A DNA stretch of 64,000 bases. It comes from Caulobacter sp. NIBR2454 (lineage in GTDB: Bacteria; Pseudomonadota; Alphaproteobacteria; Caulobacterales; Caulobacteraceae). The DNA lies in assembly GCF_027474405.1 (NCBI RefSeq), contig NZ_CP114871.1, forward strand, positions 2,117,001 through 2,181,000, written 5' to 3'. The translations under genes and the position numbers were made by a program. The notes below the pieces were generated by a model. The model was not told the origin of the DNA. It was given only the letters and a program-made list of their open reading frames with translations, and ran no database searches. Shown here in pieces: positions 54,134-61,624 of the stretch (position 1 is its first letter; each line of letters starts with the position of its first letter).

Positions 54134-54984
54134 GCGAACCTCCGGATGGCGTCTTCGCGCGCCTTGGCCATGGCCGCGGCGGTGTGGATCAGGACAGGGC
54201 CGCCGCAGTAGAGCAGCCGCTGCGGGAAGACTGCGCGGTGCATGCGGCCGCTGACCCGCTTGAGGGCGGGATGGCTGACGACGCGCTCGGCCCAGGTGGG
54301 AGCGCCCGGCGCGCTCTCGCCGGCCAGCAGCACCTGCGGCGGATCGGCCACCAGGGGCTCCAGCGCGATGTTGCCCCACTTCTTGAGACCGTAGCGGCCG
54401 GCGACGTTTTCGAAGCCGCAGCGGTCCATCATCTCGCTGACCAGGGTGCCGCCGCCGGCGGCGAGGCCGTTGGGCTCGAAGATCACGGCGGTCAGGCGCG
54501 GCTGGCCAAGACGCGGGCGCGCCGCCCGCAGGGCCGCTTCGATGCGAGCGATCAGGGCCTCGCCCCGCTCCGGATGACCGACCAGGGCGGCGACGTCGCG
54601 GATCTGCTTGTGGCTGTCGGCGACGCTCTCGGGGACGCTGAAACGCTCCTGGCGCACGCCCATGCGCTTGAGCGCGTTGCGGGTCGCGAGCGACGAGTGG
54701 GCGCTAGAGATGACGAGGTCGGGGTTGAGGGACACCACCTCCTCCGCCGTCTCGTAGGTGAAGGGCAACGTGCGGGCGATGTCGGCGATGGTCGAGCCGT
54801 AGGGGTCGCGGGCGTAGTGGCTGAGCGCCGCGATCTGCGAACGGTCGGCCACCCGCACCAGCACGGTGTCGAGGCAGGCGTTCATCGACACGACACGACG
54901 CGGGGCTCCAGCGGCCAGGGCCGGCGATGTGGTCGCGGCGACGGCGAGACCGGTGACGGCGGCTCTGCGGGTCAGGTCGGTCAT
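54130..54984 (-). CDS. btuF: Periplasmic cobalamin-binding protein (BtuF-like)
   Basis: 284 residues. A twin-arginine-type signal (MTDLTRRAAVTGLAVAATTS) ends near ALAA. The class III substrate-binding domain has RRVVSMNACLDTVLVRVADR, LNPDLVISSAHSS and a C-terminal lobe. It overlaps the upstream aminotransferase-like gene and the downstream permease by 4 bp each. The cobalamin ligand is inferred from the riboswitch and neighbours; a corrinoid such as cobinamide is equally possible. Confidence 0.9.
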   Translation of the reverse strand: MTDLTRRAAVTGLAVAATTSPALAAGAPRRVVSMNACLDTVLVRVADRSQIAALSHYARDPYGSTIADIARTLPFTYETAEEVVSLNPDLVISSAHSSLATRNALKRMGVRQERFSVPESVADSHKQIRDVAALVGHPERGEALIARIEAALRAARPRLGQPRLTAVIFEPNGLAAGGGTLVSEMMDRCGFENVAGRYGLKKWGNIALEPLVADPPQVLLAGESAPGAPTWAERVVSHPALKRVSGRMHRAVFPQRLLYCGGPVLIHTAAAMAKAREDAIRRFA

Positions 54985-55973
54985 GCCGCCTCCAGGGCCT
55001 GTTCGAGGCGCTTCCAGGCGCCGCGCGGCGGAATACCGAAGCGAAGGCGATCGGGCGCCTCGGCGAAGGGTCGGGTGAGGATGCCAGACCGGCAAAGATG
55101 GTCGAACAGGTCGGCCGCCTTCGGTGTGTGGGCTAGGCGGAACAGGTCCGTGCCCCCGACGACAGAGAGACCGGCGCGGATCAGGACGCGATCAAGCTTG
55201 CGGGCGTCGCGGGCCAGACGAACGCGCATCGCGTCGGCCCAGGTCGGGTCGTCGTAGGCCGCGCCGGCGGCGATGGCCTCGGCGCTGATCGGCCAGTCGC
55301 CGGTGAGCCGCTTCAGATGGGTGATCAGCTCCGGATCGGCCAGCACGAAGCCGAGCCGAACCCCGGCCAACCCGTAGAATTTTCCGAAGGAGCGCAGGAC
55401 GATCAGCGCGCCGCCAGCTTGGGCCGCGATGCTGCTGTCAGGCGTGGTCTCGACGAAGGATTCATCGACGATCAGCCAGCCGGCTCGGGCGGCCTGGCGC
55501 TGCGCCAGTTCGATCAGGAACTCGACAGAAGCAATTGATCCATCTGGATTATTTGGATTGACGATAACGACCGCATCAGCGTCAGGAATGGCGTCGAGGG
55601 TCGCCTCGATCACCCGCACGCCAGCGCCGGTCCACGCCTCGGCATGACCGCTATAGGTCGGGCCGACAATGGCGACGCTGCGGGCGCGGGTCAGCATCGG
55701 CAGCAGGCGAAGCCCCACCTCCGCTCCCGCCACAGCCGCTATGCGGTCGGGATCGGACAGACCGAAGACCCGGCCCGCCGAAGCCTCTAGCGCGGCGACG
55801 GCGATGGGGTCCGGCAGGCGGGCGAGGTCGGCGGACATCGCCCGCCTGCCCGTCCAGGGATGCGGATTGATCCCCGTCGACAGGTCGATCCACGGCAAAG
55901 GCGCGTGCGGATACGCGGCCCGCGCCTGGGCCAGCCGTCCGCCGTGGCGGCTGAAGCCGTGGATCGCCGTCAT
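54981..55973 (-). CDS. cobD: Threonine-phosphate decarboxylase (CobC/CobD type)
   Basis: 330 residues, class I/II aminotransferase fold. It has FSRHGGRLAQARAAYPHAPL, IDLSTGINPHPW, VVIVNPNNPDGSIASV and the PLP lysine in VLRSFGKFYGLAGVRLGFVL. It makes (R)-1-aminopropan-2-yl phosphate from threonine phosphate for the cobamide lower-loop linker. The gene lies 8 bp after btuB. Called CobC in the Pseudomonas scheme. Confidence 0.92.
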   Translation of the reverse strand: MTAIHGFSRHGGRLAQARAAYPHAPLPWIDLSTGINPHPWTGRRAMSADLARLPDPIAVAALEASAGRVFGLSDPDRIAAVAGAEVGLRLLPMLTRARSVAIVGPTYSGHAEAWTGAGVRVIEATLDAIPDADAVVIVNPNNPDGSIASVEFLIELAQRQAARAGWLIVDESFVETTPDSSIAAQAGGALIVLRSFGKFYGLAGVRLGFVLADPELITHLKRLTGDWPISAEAIAAGAAYDDPTWADAMRVRLARDARKLDRVLIRAGLSVVGGTDLFRLAHTPKAADLFDHLCRSGILTRPFAEAPDRLRFGIPPRGAWKRLEQALEAA

Positions 55974-55981
55974 CGGGACTC

Positions 55982-57937
55982 CTAGAAGCGGGCGCGGAGG
56001 CCGAGATACGCCCCGCGTCCCGGCGTGCCGTAGTTGAGGACGGTCTGGTAGTTTTCGTCAAAGGCGTTCTCGACCCGGCCGAAGACCTCATAGGTCTCGT
56101 TGACCGGATAGGCGGCCCGGAAGTCCACCACCGTGTAGCTCTTCAGAACCTGGGTGTTGGCGTCGTTGTTGTAGGTCTTGCCCACGTAGCGAACGGCCGC
56201 CGTGGTCGACAGGCCGAGCGGCCACAGATAGGTCGCCGAAGCGAAGCCCTGGTTCTCCGGACGGCGGACCGCCTGCTTGCCCGCCGCGGCGCCCGAGCGG
56301 TTTTCGGCGTTGGTCCAGGTGTAGTTGGCGTTCAAGGTCACGCGTTCGCCGAGCGAAGCTTTGCCCGCGAATTCAAGGCCTTGAGCCTCAGTCTTCAGAA
56401 CATTGCGATAGTAGCCGAAGCGCTGGACGCCGCCGACGAAGCACATCGGATCACTGGTGCCGGACGAGCAGCCATTGTAGCGGATTTCGTTGTCGGCCTC
56501 GCGGTGGAAGTAGGTCGCCGAGACCGTGGCCGCGCCGCCGAACAGCTTCTGCTCGATACCCGCATCCCAAGCGTCGAAGGATTCCGGCTGCAGGGCGACA
56601 TTGCCGTACTCGCTGTACAGCTCGTACAGGCCCGGGGCGCGGAAGCCCTGGCCGAAACTGGCGCGAAGGACGGTGCTTCCCTCATTCAGCGCCCAGGCGA
56701 CGGCGGCCGAACCCAGGGTCTTGTCGCCATAGGTCTCATGGTCGTCGTAGCGCAGGCCGCCAGTCAGGGTCAGGCCCGGCGCGACCTCGCCCTGCAGCTG
56801 GACGTAGATGCTGTCGATGCCCGACTTGCCGCGCACGAAGGGCGGGCTGGCATTGGTGGCCGACGGCGAGCGGGTGCGCATGCGCGAGTTCTCGCTCTCG
56901 GCGCCGAACACGGCGTTGAAGGCGTCGGTGATCGCGAAGACGCCCTGGTACTCCCAGCGCTTGTTCTTGCCGGCCGCATCGAAGGTCAGCGGCTGAGCCG
57001 GGCGGGCGGGGTTCTGGTTCTCGCGGTCGGTGTCGGTGTAGGCGAAGGCTAGGCGGTTGTTCAGGCGACCGTCCAGCAGGCCGACATTGAGGCCGGTATA
57101 GACGACCAGTTCCTCGGTGCGCGCGAACTCGGCGGAGTCGCCGTTGAAGGCGTCGAAGTCGTTCTTGCCCTTGGACCAGACCGAACGCACCTCGGCGGAG
57201 ACGTCCTCGGTGATCTTGAGGCGGGCGCGGCCCGACAGGCCAGCGTTCTGGTAGCCGTCGGCTTCCTTGCCGGCGGCGAAGGCGGAGAAACCGTCGGTGG
57301 TGAAGTAGTTGCCCGCCACACGCCAGATCAGACGTTCGCTGGCCCCGCCGACGCCAGCGCGGACAGAGGCGGTGTCATCGCCGCCGGCCTCGACGTCAGC
57401 CGACGCCTCGAACGGTCTGGACGGCTCGCGGGTGACGATGTTGACCACGCCGCCGATGGCCTGGCTGCCCCACAGGGTCGATTGGGCGCCGCGCAGCACC
57501 TCGATCCGCGAGACGTCGCCGACCAGCAGGTTGCCGAAGTTGAAGCCGCCTTGCGTGGACGACGGGTCGTTCAGCTTGACCCCGTCGATGATGGCGACGG
57601 TGTGCTGGCTCTCGCCGCCCCGGATGAAGACGCTGGTGGTCGTGCCCGGACCGCCGTTGCGGACGAAGCTGACGCCCGGCGTCTCCTGCAGCAGATCGAC
57701 GACGACGAGGCGCTGGCTGTCCTCGATATAGGCCTCGTCCAGAACGGTGACGGTGGAGCCGATCTTTTCGGCGGACACGGGCGAGCGGGTGGCGGTCACC
57801 ACCAGTTGGTCGACGGCCGTGGCCGAGGACCCCACACGGCCGGCCACGTCGGCGTCCGCCGCAACCTGGTCAGCAAAGGCCGGCGCGGCTGCGAACAGCA
57901 GGGCGGCGGCGGAAACGGAATGGATAAGTCTGTTCAA
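55982..57937 (-). CDS. btuB: TonB-dependent vitamin B12 receptor BtuB
   Basis: 651 residues from TTG 57937, with the signal peptide LNRLIHSVSAAALLFAAAPA, cleaved near FADQ. A TonB box-like DQLVVTATRSPVSAEK is followed by the plug (TPGVSFVRNGGPGTTTSVFI, RIEVLRGAQSTLWGSQAIGG) and a 22-strand barrel ending YLGLRARF. GGGGA lies six bases before TTG. It is the first gene downstream of the cobalamin riboswitch, which fixes its role as corrinoid importer. An ATG at 58117 lies inside the riboswitch and is not the start. Confidence 0.93.
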   Translation of the reverse strand: MNRLIHSVSAAALLFAAAPAFADQVAADADVAGRVGSSATAVDQLVVTATRSPVSAEKIGSTVTVLDEAYIEDSQRLVVVDLLQETPGVSFVRNGGPGTTTSVFIRGGESQHTVAIIDGVKLNDPSSTQGGFNFGNLLVGDVSRIEVLRGAQSTLWGSQAIGGVVNIVTREPSRPFEASADVEAGGDDTASVRAGVGGASERLIWRVAGNYFTTDGFSAFAAGKEADGYQNAGLSGRARLKITEDVSAEVRSVWSKGKNDFDAFNGDSAEFARTEELVVYTGLNVGLLDGRLNNRLAFAYTDTDRENQNPARPAQPLTFDAAGKNKRWEYQGVFAITDAFNAVFGAESENSRMRTRSPSATNASPPFVRGKSGIDSIYVQLQGEVAPGLTLTGGLRYDDHETYGDKTLGSAAVAWALNEGSTVLRASFGQGFRAPGLYELYSEYGNVALQPESFDAWDAGIEQKLFGGAATVSATYFHREADNEIRYNGCSSGTSDPMCFVGGVQRFGYYRNVLKTEAQGLEFAGKASLGERVTLNANYTWTNAENRSGAAAGKQAVRRPENQGFASATYLWPLGLSTTAAVRYVGKTYNNDANTQVLKSYTVVDFRAAYPVNETYEVFGRVENAFDENYQTVLNYGTPGRGAYLGLRARF

Positions 57938-58081
57938 AGGTAGTCCCCAATCGCGATGACGCGACGCGCGAGGGACGAAGACCGGACAGCCGACAACGCC
58001 CGCGCACGGCGCAGGTTTTCGTGTTGTCGTCACGCGGGAAGACCCGTTCGGACCGCGCACCCCGGCGGCTCGAAGAACGAC
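57938..58081 (-). other. Leader between riboswitch and btuB
   Basis: 144 bp between the riboswitch core and the TTG. It contains several GC-rich inverted repeats, but I see no clear intrinsic terminator, so the switch may act on translation of btuB rather than on termination. No gene is visible. Confidence 0.5.
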
Positions 58082-58252
58082 TGCGGCAGGCAGGTCTCCT
58101 GGCTCGCGGGTCATCACCTGTTGCGCGTCGCCTTCCCAGACCGAGGTCCAGTGGCTTATGACGCGCAGGCTCGCCGCTTACAGTTGCGGGGGCAGCCCGG
58201 GTTTCACACCCGAGTTCCCTTTTCATCCCCGATCGCTCGGGGAACCTGTCGC
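58082..58252 (-). promoter_or_regulatory. Cobalamin (AdoCbl) riboswitch
   Basis: Read on the minus strand, all landmark elements occur in order: AGGTTCCCC, AAAAGGGAACTCGGGTG, GCTGCCCCCGCAACTGTAAG (complement of 58177-58200), GCCACTG, CTGGGAAGGCG and the B12-box region GAGCCAGGAGACCTGCC (58105-58089). This is the class I cobalamin riboswitch pattern. It should reduce expression of the btuB-cobS operon when adenosylcobalamin is plentiful. Confidence 0.95.
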
Positions 58253-58289
58253 GGAACAAGCCCTACTATGCTGCGGCGCAACCGGTCAA
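58253..58289 (-). promoter_or_regulatory. Weak promoter candidate for the riboswitch operon
   Basis: Minus-strand TTGACC at 58289-58284 would place transcription start near 58253, just before the riboswitch. The -10 region (GCATAGTAG) is not a close match. It lies within 10-15 bp of the divergent cobU start, so the two transcription units must share or overlap control DNA. Confidence 0.3.
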
Positions 58290-58298
58290 TCTGACGTC

Positions 58299-58817
58299 AT
58301 GAAAGCGACACTCGTCCTTGGCGGCGCCCGTTCGGGCAAGAGCGCCCTCGCCCAGACCGCCGCAGAGACACAGGCCCGCGAGCATGGCGGCCGGCTGGTG
58401 ATGATCGTCACCGCTCAAGCGTTCGACGACGAGATGGCCCAGCGCATCGCCCGGCACCGCGAGGATCGTGGCGGGGCTTGGACCACGGTGGAGGCGACGC
58501 ACGACCTGCCCGCCGCCCTCGCCCGGCTGACGGCCGGCGATATCGCCGTGGTGGACTGCCTGACCCTGTGGTTGAGCAATGTGATGCTGGCCGAGCAAGA
58601 CGTTGAGGCGGCGGCCGATGCGCTGGTCGAAGCGGTGGCGAAGGCCCCCTGCCCCCTATGGCTGGTGTCCAACGAGGTGGGCTTGGGCATCGTCCCGGAA
58701 AACGCGCTGGCGCGGCGGTTTCGCGACGACGCCGGGCGGCTGCATCAACGGCTGGCGCAGGCCGTCGAGCGTGTGATTTTCGTCGCAGCCGGCCTGCCGC
58801 TGACCCTCAAGGGCTAA
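58299..58817 (+). CDS. cobU: Adenosylcobinamide kinase/guanylyltransferase
   Basis: 172 residues: P-loop LVLGGARSGKSALAQT, the guanylylated-histidine region RIARHREDRGGAWTTVE, VVDCLTLWLSNV and SNEVGLGIVPENALARRFRD. It phosphorylates adenosylcobinamide and adds GMP ahead of CobS, so it completes the nucleotide loop set of the opposite operon. The ATG lies 46 bp past the DNA of the divergent riboswitch; its promoter must lie in or beside the riboswitch DNA. Confidence 0.95.
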   Translation: MKATLVLGGARSGKSALAQTAAETQAREHGGRLVMIVTAQAFDDEMAQRIARHREDRGGAWTTVEATHDLPAALARLTAGDIAVVDCLTLWLSNVMLAEQDVEAAADALVEAVAKAPCPLWLVSNEVGLGIVPENALARRFRDDAGRLHQRLAQAVERVIFVAAGLPLTLKG

Positions 58818-58905
58818 ATCCTTGACGGCGATCGCTTTACCGCGTCGCAAAAAGGTCCAGAGTGACGTGTAAGAAGACGACCGCCTTCCGAGTTGAGTCC
58901 CCCGC

Positions 58906-59574
58906 ATGTCCCTGCCTTCCACCCTGCCGGCCCGCCACTACCCCACGCCTGGCGCCAAATGCGCCGACCTGATCGTCCACATCTGCGGCCTGGTGCTGGC
59001 GCTGTTCGGCGGCGGCATCCTGCTGGGTCTGGCGGTGGGTCGCGGATCGCTGGACCAGATCGTGGCGGTGTCGATCTACGCCGTCGGTCTGGTCTGCATG
59101 CTGGGCTTTTCGACCGCCTACAACTTCGCCAAGCCGGAATGGCGGCCGACACTTCGCCGGCTGGACCATGCGGGCATCTTCCTGATGATCGCCGGCTCCT
59201 ACACGCCCTTCACCCTGCACAATCTGACCGGGGCCTGGTCGGTCGGCATGACCGTGGCGGTGTGGACGATCGCTGGCGTCGGCGCGCTAGGCAAGCTGTT
59301 CATGACCGGACTGGATCGCCGCTTCTGGGTAGTGCTGTACCTCGCCTTGGGCTGGCTGGTTCTGGTGGCCATCAAGCCGATGATCCAGGGCCTGTCATGG
59401 CCGGCCATGCTGATGCTGGCGCTTGGCGGGGTGATCTACTCCACCGGGGTCATCTTCTATCTGATGAAGCGCCTGCGCTTCCGCCGCGCGATCTGGCACG
59501 GCCACGTGGTGGGCGGCGCCTGCCTGCACTATGTGGCGGTGCTGTTGGGCGTGGTCCTGGCCAGCCAGCACTAA
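58906..59574 (+). CDS. Hemolysin III/PAQR-type (TrhA) membrane protein
   Basis: 222 residues with seven predicted membrane segments. Conserved elements are ADLIVHICGLVLALFG, TAYNFAKPEWRPTLRRLDHA, GIFLMIAGSYTPF and WHGHVVGGACLHYVAVL with the C-terminal histidines. The family (PAQR/hemolysin III) is linked to membrane-lipid or energy homeostasis in bacteria; haemolytic activity is unproven for most members. It stands 88 bp after cobU and is convergent with the chemoreceptor gene. Function is not certain. Confidence 0.9.
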   Translation: MSLPSTLPARHYPTPGAKCADLIVHICGLVLALFGGGILLGLAVGRGSLDQIVAVSIYAVGLVCMLGFSTAYNFAKPEWRPTLRRLDHAGIFLMIAGSYTPFTLHNLTGAWSVGMTVAVWTIAGVGALGKLFMTGLDRRFWVVLYLALGWLVLVAIKPMIQGLSWPAMLMLALGGVIYSTGVIFYLMKRLRFRRAIWHGHVVGGACLHYVAVLLGVVLASQH

Positions 59575-59580
59575 GACCGA

Positions 59581-60981
59581 TCAGGCCGCGCGTCGCCCTG
59601 GGGCCTGCGCCGGCCTCTCCTGACCGGTCTGGAATCTGCCGACCAAGGCGGCGAGTTCAATGGCCTCGCCCTTGAGGCTGCCGGCGGAGGCCGCGGCCTG
59701 CTCGACCATGGCGGCGTTCTGCTGGGTGACGCGGTCCATATCGTTGACGGCGGAGTTCACCTCGTTAAGCCCGGTGGCCTGCTCTTGCGAAGAGCCGGCG
59801 ATCTCGGAGATCAGAGCGTCGATCTCGGCGACCTTGGTGACGATGCCGCTGAGCGCCTGACCTGTGTCGGCGACCAGCTTCACACCGCGGTCGACCTGGG
59901 CCGTGCTGTTGGCGATCAGGGTCTTGATCTCCTTGGCGGCATCGGCCGAGCGCTGGGCCAGAGCCCGCACTTCCGAGGCCACGACGGCGAAACCGCGACC
60001 GGCGTCACCCGCGCGAGCGGCCTCTACCCCGGCGTTCAGGGCCAGAAGATTGGTCTGGAAGGCGATCTCGTCGATGACGCCGATGATGTTGCCGATCTGG
60101 CCCGAGCTCTGCTTGATCTCGCCCATGGCGTTGACCGCCTCGCGCATGACCGCGCCGGAGTTTTCGGCATCGGAGCGGGCGGCGGTGGCGGCGCTGGAGG
60201 CCTGGACCGCACCTTGGGCGCTGCGTTTCACGGTGACGGTAAGTTCGTCGAGCGTGGCCGCGGTTTCTTCCAGGCGCGCGGCCTGTTGTTCAGTGCGGCG
60301 CGACAGGTCATCGGTGACGGTGGCGATCTCGTCCGAACCGCGACGCAGGCCGCTGGTCGTGGCGGCGATGCCGCTCATGGCCTCACGCAGGCTGGCGGCG
60401 GCCTTGTTGAAGTCGTCCTTGATGCGCTGGTAGCGACCGTCAAAGGCGGCGCGGATATCGGCGGTCAGATCGCCGGCGGCAAGACGGCTGAGGCCCTCGC
60501 CCAGCGAGGTCACCACCAGTTCCTGCTCCGCTTCCGAACGCTGGCGCTCGGCGTCATTGCGCACGCGCTCGGCCTCGACGTCGGAGATGTTGTTGGCGAA
60601 CTTGATGACCTTGTACGGCTTGCCGTCGGCGTCGAAGATCGGATTGTAGGCGCCCTGGATCCAGACCTCCGCGCCGCCCTTGCCGACCCGCTGGAACTTG
60701 CCGGAGAAGTACTCGCCATCGGCCAGCCGGGCCCAGAACTGCTTGTACTCGGCGCTCTGGCCGTACGCCTTGCTGACGAACATGCCGTGATGACGGCCGA
60801 CGATCTCGTCGAGGGCGTAGCCCATGGTGTCGAGGAAGTTCTTGTTGGCGGTCAGGATCGTGCCGTCGAGCTTGAACTCGATCACGGCCTGCGAGCGGTC
60901 GATGGCGGTGTTGGTCGCCTCAAGCTCAGCCAGACGGGCGACGAGATCGGATTGACCGCGACCCTTTCCGAACAACGCCAT
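59581..60981 (-). CDS. Soluble PAS-domain methyl-accepting chemotaxis protein
   Basis: 466 residues with no membrane segment. A PAS domain spans about 15-130 ([20 protein letters not shown]), then a HAMP-like linker ([20 protein letters not shown]) and the MCP signalling domain with [20 protein letters not shown] and [20 protein letters not shown]. It is a cytoplasmic chemoreceptor, probably sensing redox state or a small ligand through PAS. ATG 60981 has GGAAG seven bases upstream; a TTG two codons earlier is possible. The C-terminus lacks an NWETF-type pentapeptide. Confidence 0.92.
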   Translation of the reverse strand: MALFGKGRGQSDLVARLAELEATNTAIDRSQAVIEFKLDGTILTANKNFLDTMGYALDEIVGRHHGMFVSKAYGQSAEYKQFWARLADGEYFSGKFQRVGKGGAEVWIQGAYNPIFDADGKPYKVIKFANNISDVEAERVRNDAERQRSEAEQELVVTSLGEGLSRLAAGDLTADIRAAFDGRYQRIKDDFNKAAASLREAMSGIAATTSGLRRGSDEIATVTDDLSRRTEQQAARLEETAATLDELTVTVKRSAQGAVQASSAATAARSDAENSGAVMREAVNAMGEIKQSSGQIGNIIGVIDEIAFQTNLLALNAGVEAARAGDAGRGFAVVASEVRALAQRSADAAKEIKTLIANSTAQVDRGVKLVADTGQALSGIVTKVAEIDALISEIAGSSQEQATGLNEVNSAVNDMDRVTQQNAAMVEQAAASAGSLKGEAIELAALVGRFQTGQERPAQAPGRRAA

Positions 60982-61018
60982 CTGCAAGCTTCCTTTAGCC
61001 AGCGCCGGGGTACGGCGT

Positions 61019-61051
61019 CCTGACGCTGGCTACTGAGGCCCAGGACGTTAA
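61019..61051 (-). promoter_or_regulatory. Candidate promoter of the chemoreceptor gene
   Basis: Minus-strand TTAACG (61051-61046), 17 bases, then CAGCGTCAGG (61028-61019). The predicted leader is about 30 bases. It has the same spacing and the same AGCGTCAGG nonamer as the promoters at 6098-6130 and 10310-10342. Confidence 0.55.
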
Positions 61052-61091
61052 CAAGACCCTAATTAACCGCCCCGCACCCTCGATATCAACG

Positions 61092-61100
61092 TTATCCACA
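61092..61100 (+). promoter_or_regulatory. Perfect DnaA box TTATCCACA
   Basis: One exact match to the DnaA-box consensus in the divergent region between the chemoreceptor and the PAS gene. DnaA acts as a transcription factor on some Caulobacter genes. A single 9-mer can occur by chance, though it is rare in DNA this GC-rich. Confidence 0.4.
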
Positions 61101-61188
61101 ACCTGCGATAGCTTTAGGTAAGGACTTGAGCGGTAAGGTGACAGTTACGATTTCTTAATTTAGCAAGTTGTCGTAGTTCCCACACGTC

Positions 61189-61587
61189 ATGTCGTTCGCT
61201 GATCTTGTCACCGCCTTGGCCCACGACGCCGACTACGGCGTGGTCGTTACGGATGGTCGTATCGACGAGGATGGGCCGTGCATCACCTACGCCAATCCCG
61301 CCTTCGAACGCATGAGCGGCTATAGTCTGGCTGAAATGATGGGGCGGTCGCCCCGCATGTTCCAGGGGCCGCAGACCAGCGCCGCGGCGCGCGCGGACAT
61401 CCGCAAGGCGTTGCGCGAGGGGAAGCCTCACGAGACGACCCTGCTGAACTACCGCAAGTCGGGCGAGCCCTATCGCTGCGTCATCAAGATGTTCCCCATC
61501 ATGGACGCCGACGGCCGCCTGGTCGGCGCCGTCGCGATCGAGCGCGAGGCGCCGCGCACCCGCGGGCGGCCAAAGCAGCGGGACTAG
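61189..61587 (+). CDS. Single-domain LOV-like PAS protein without the photoactive cysteine
   Basis: 132 residues. The whole protein is one PAS domain close to the LOV subclass: ITYANPAFERMSGYSLAEMM, GRSPRMFQGPQTS (where LOV has GxNCRFLQ) and TLLNYRKSGEPYRC. The position of the flavin-reactive cysteine is proline, and the late glutamine is replaced (GAVAIERE), so normal photochemistry is not expected. It may bind another ligand or act without light. It lies divergent from the PAS chemoreceptor and 37 bp before the GH47 gene. No output domain is present. Confidence 0.8.
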   Translation: MSFADLVTALAHDADYGVVVTDGRIDEDGPCITYANPAFERMSGYSLAEMMGRSPRMFQGPQTSAAARADIRKALREGKPHETTLLNYRKSGEPYRCVIKMFPIMDADGRLVGAVAIEREAPRTRGRPKQRD

Positions 61588-61624
61588 CTTGGCCTGGGGT
61601 CGGATCGCCGCCTAAGCTCGCGGC

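Noticed and set aside
57938..58117. Longer btuB frame starting at 58117
   Set aside because: That ATG lies inside the cobalamin riboswitch aptamer, and the signal peptide begins at TTG 57937.
61048..61067. Two TTAA words as a CtrA site
   Set aside because: The CtrA consensus is TTAA-N7-TTAA; here the spacer is 11 bases, so it does not fit.
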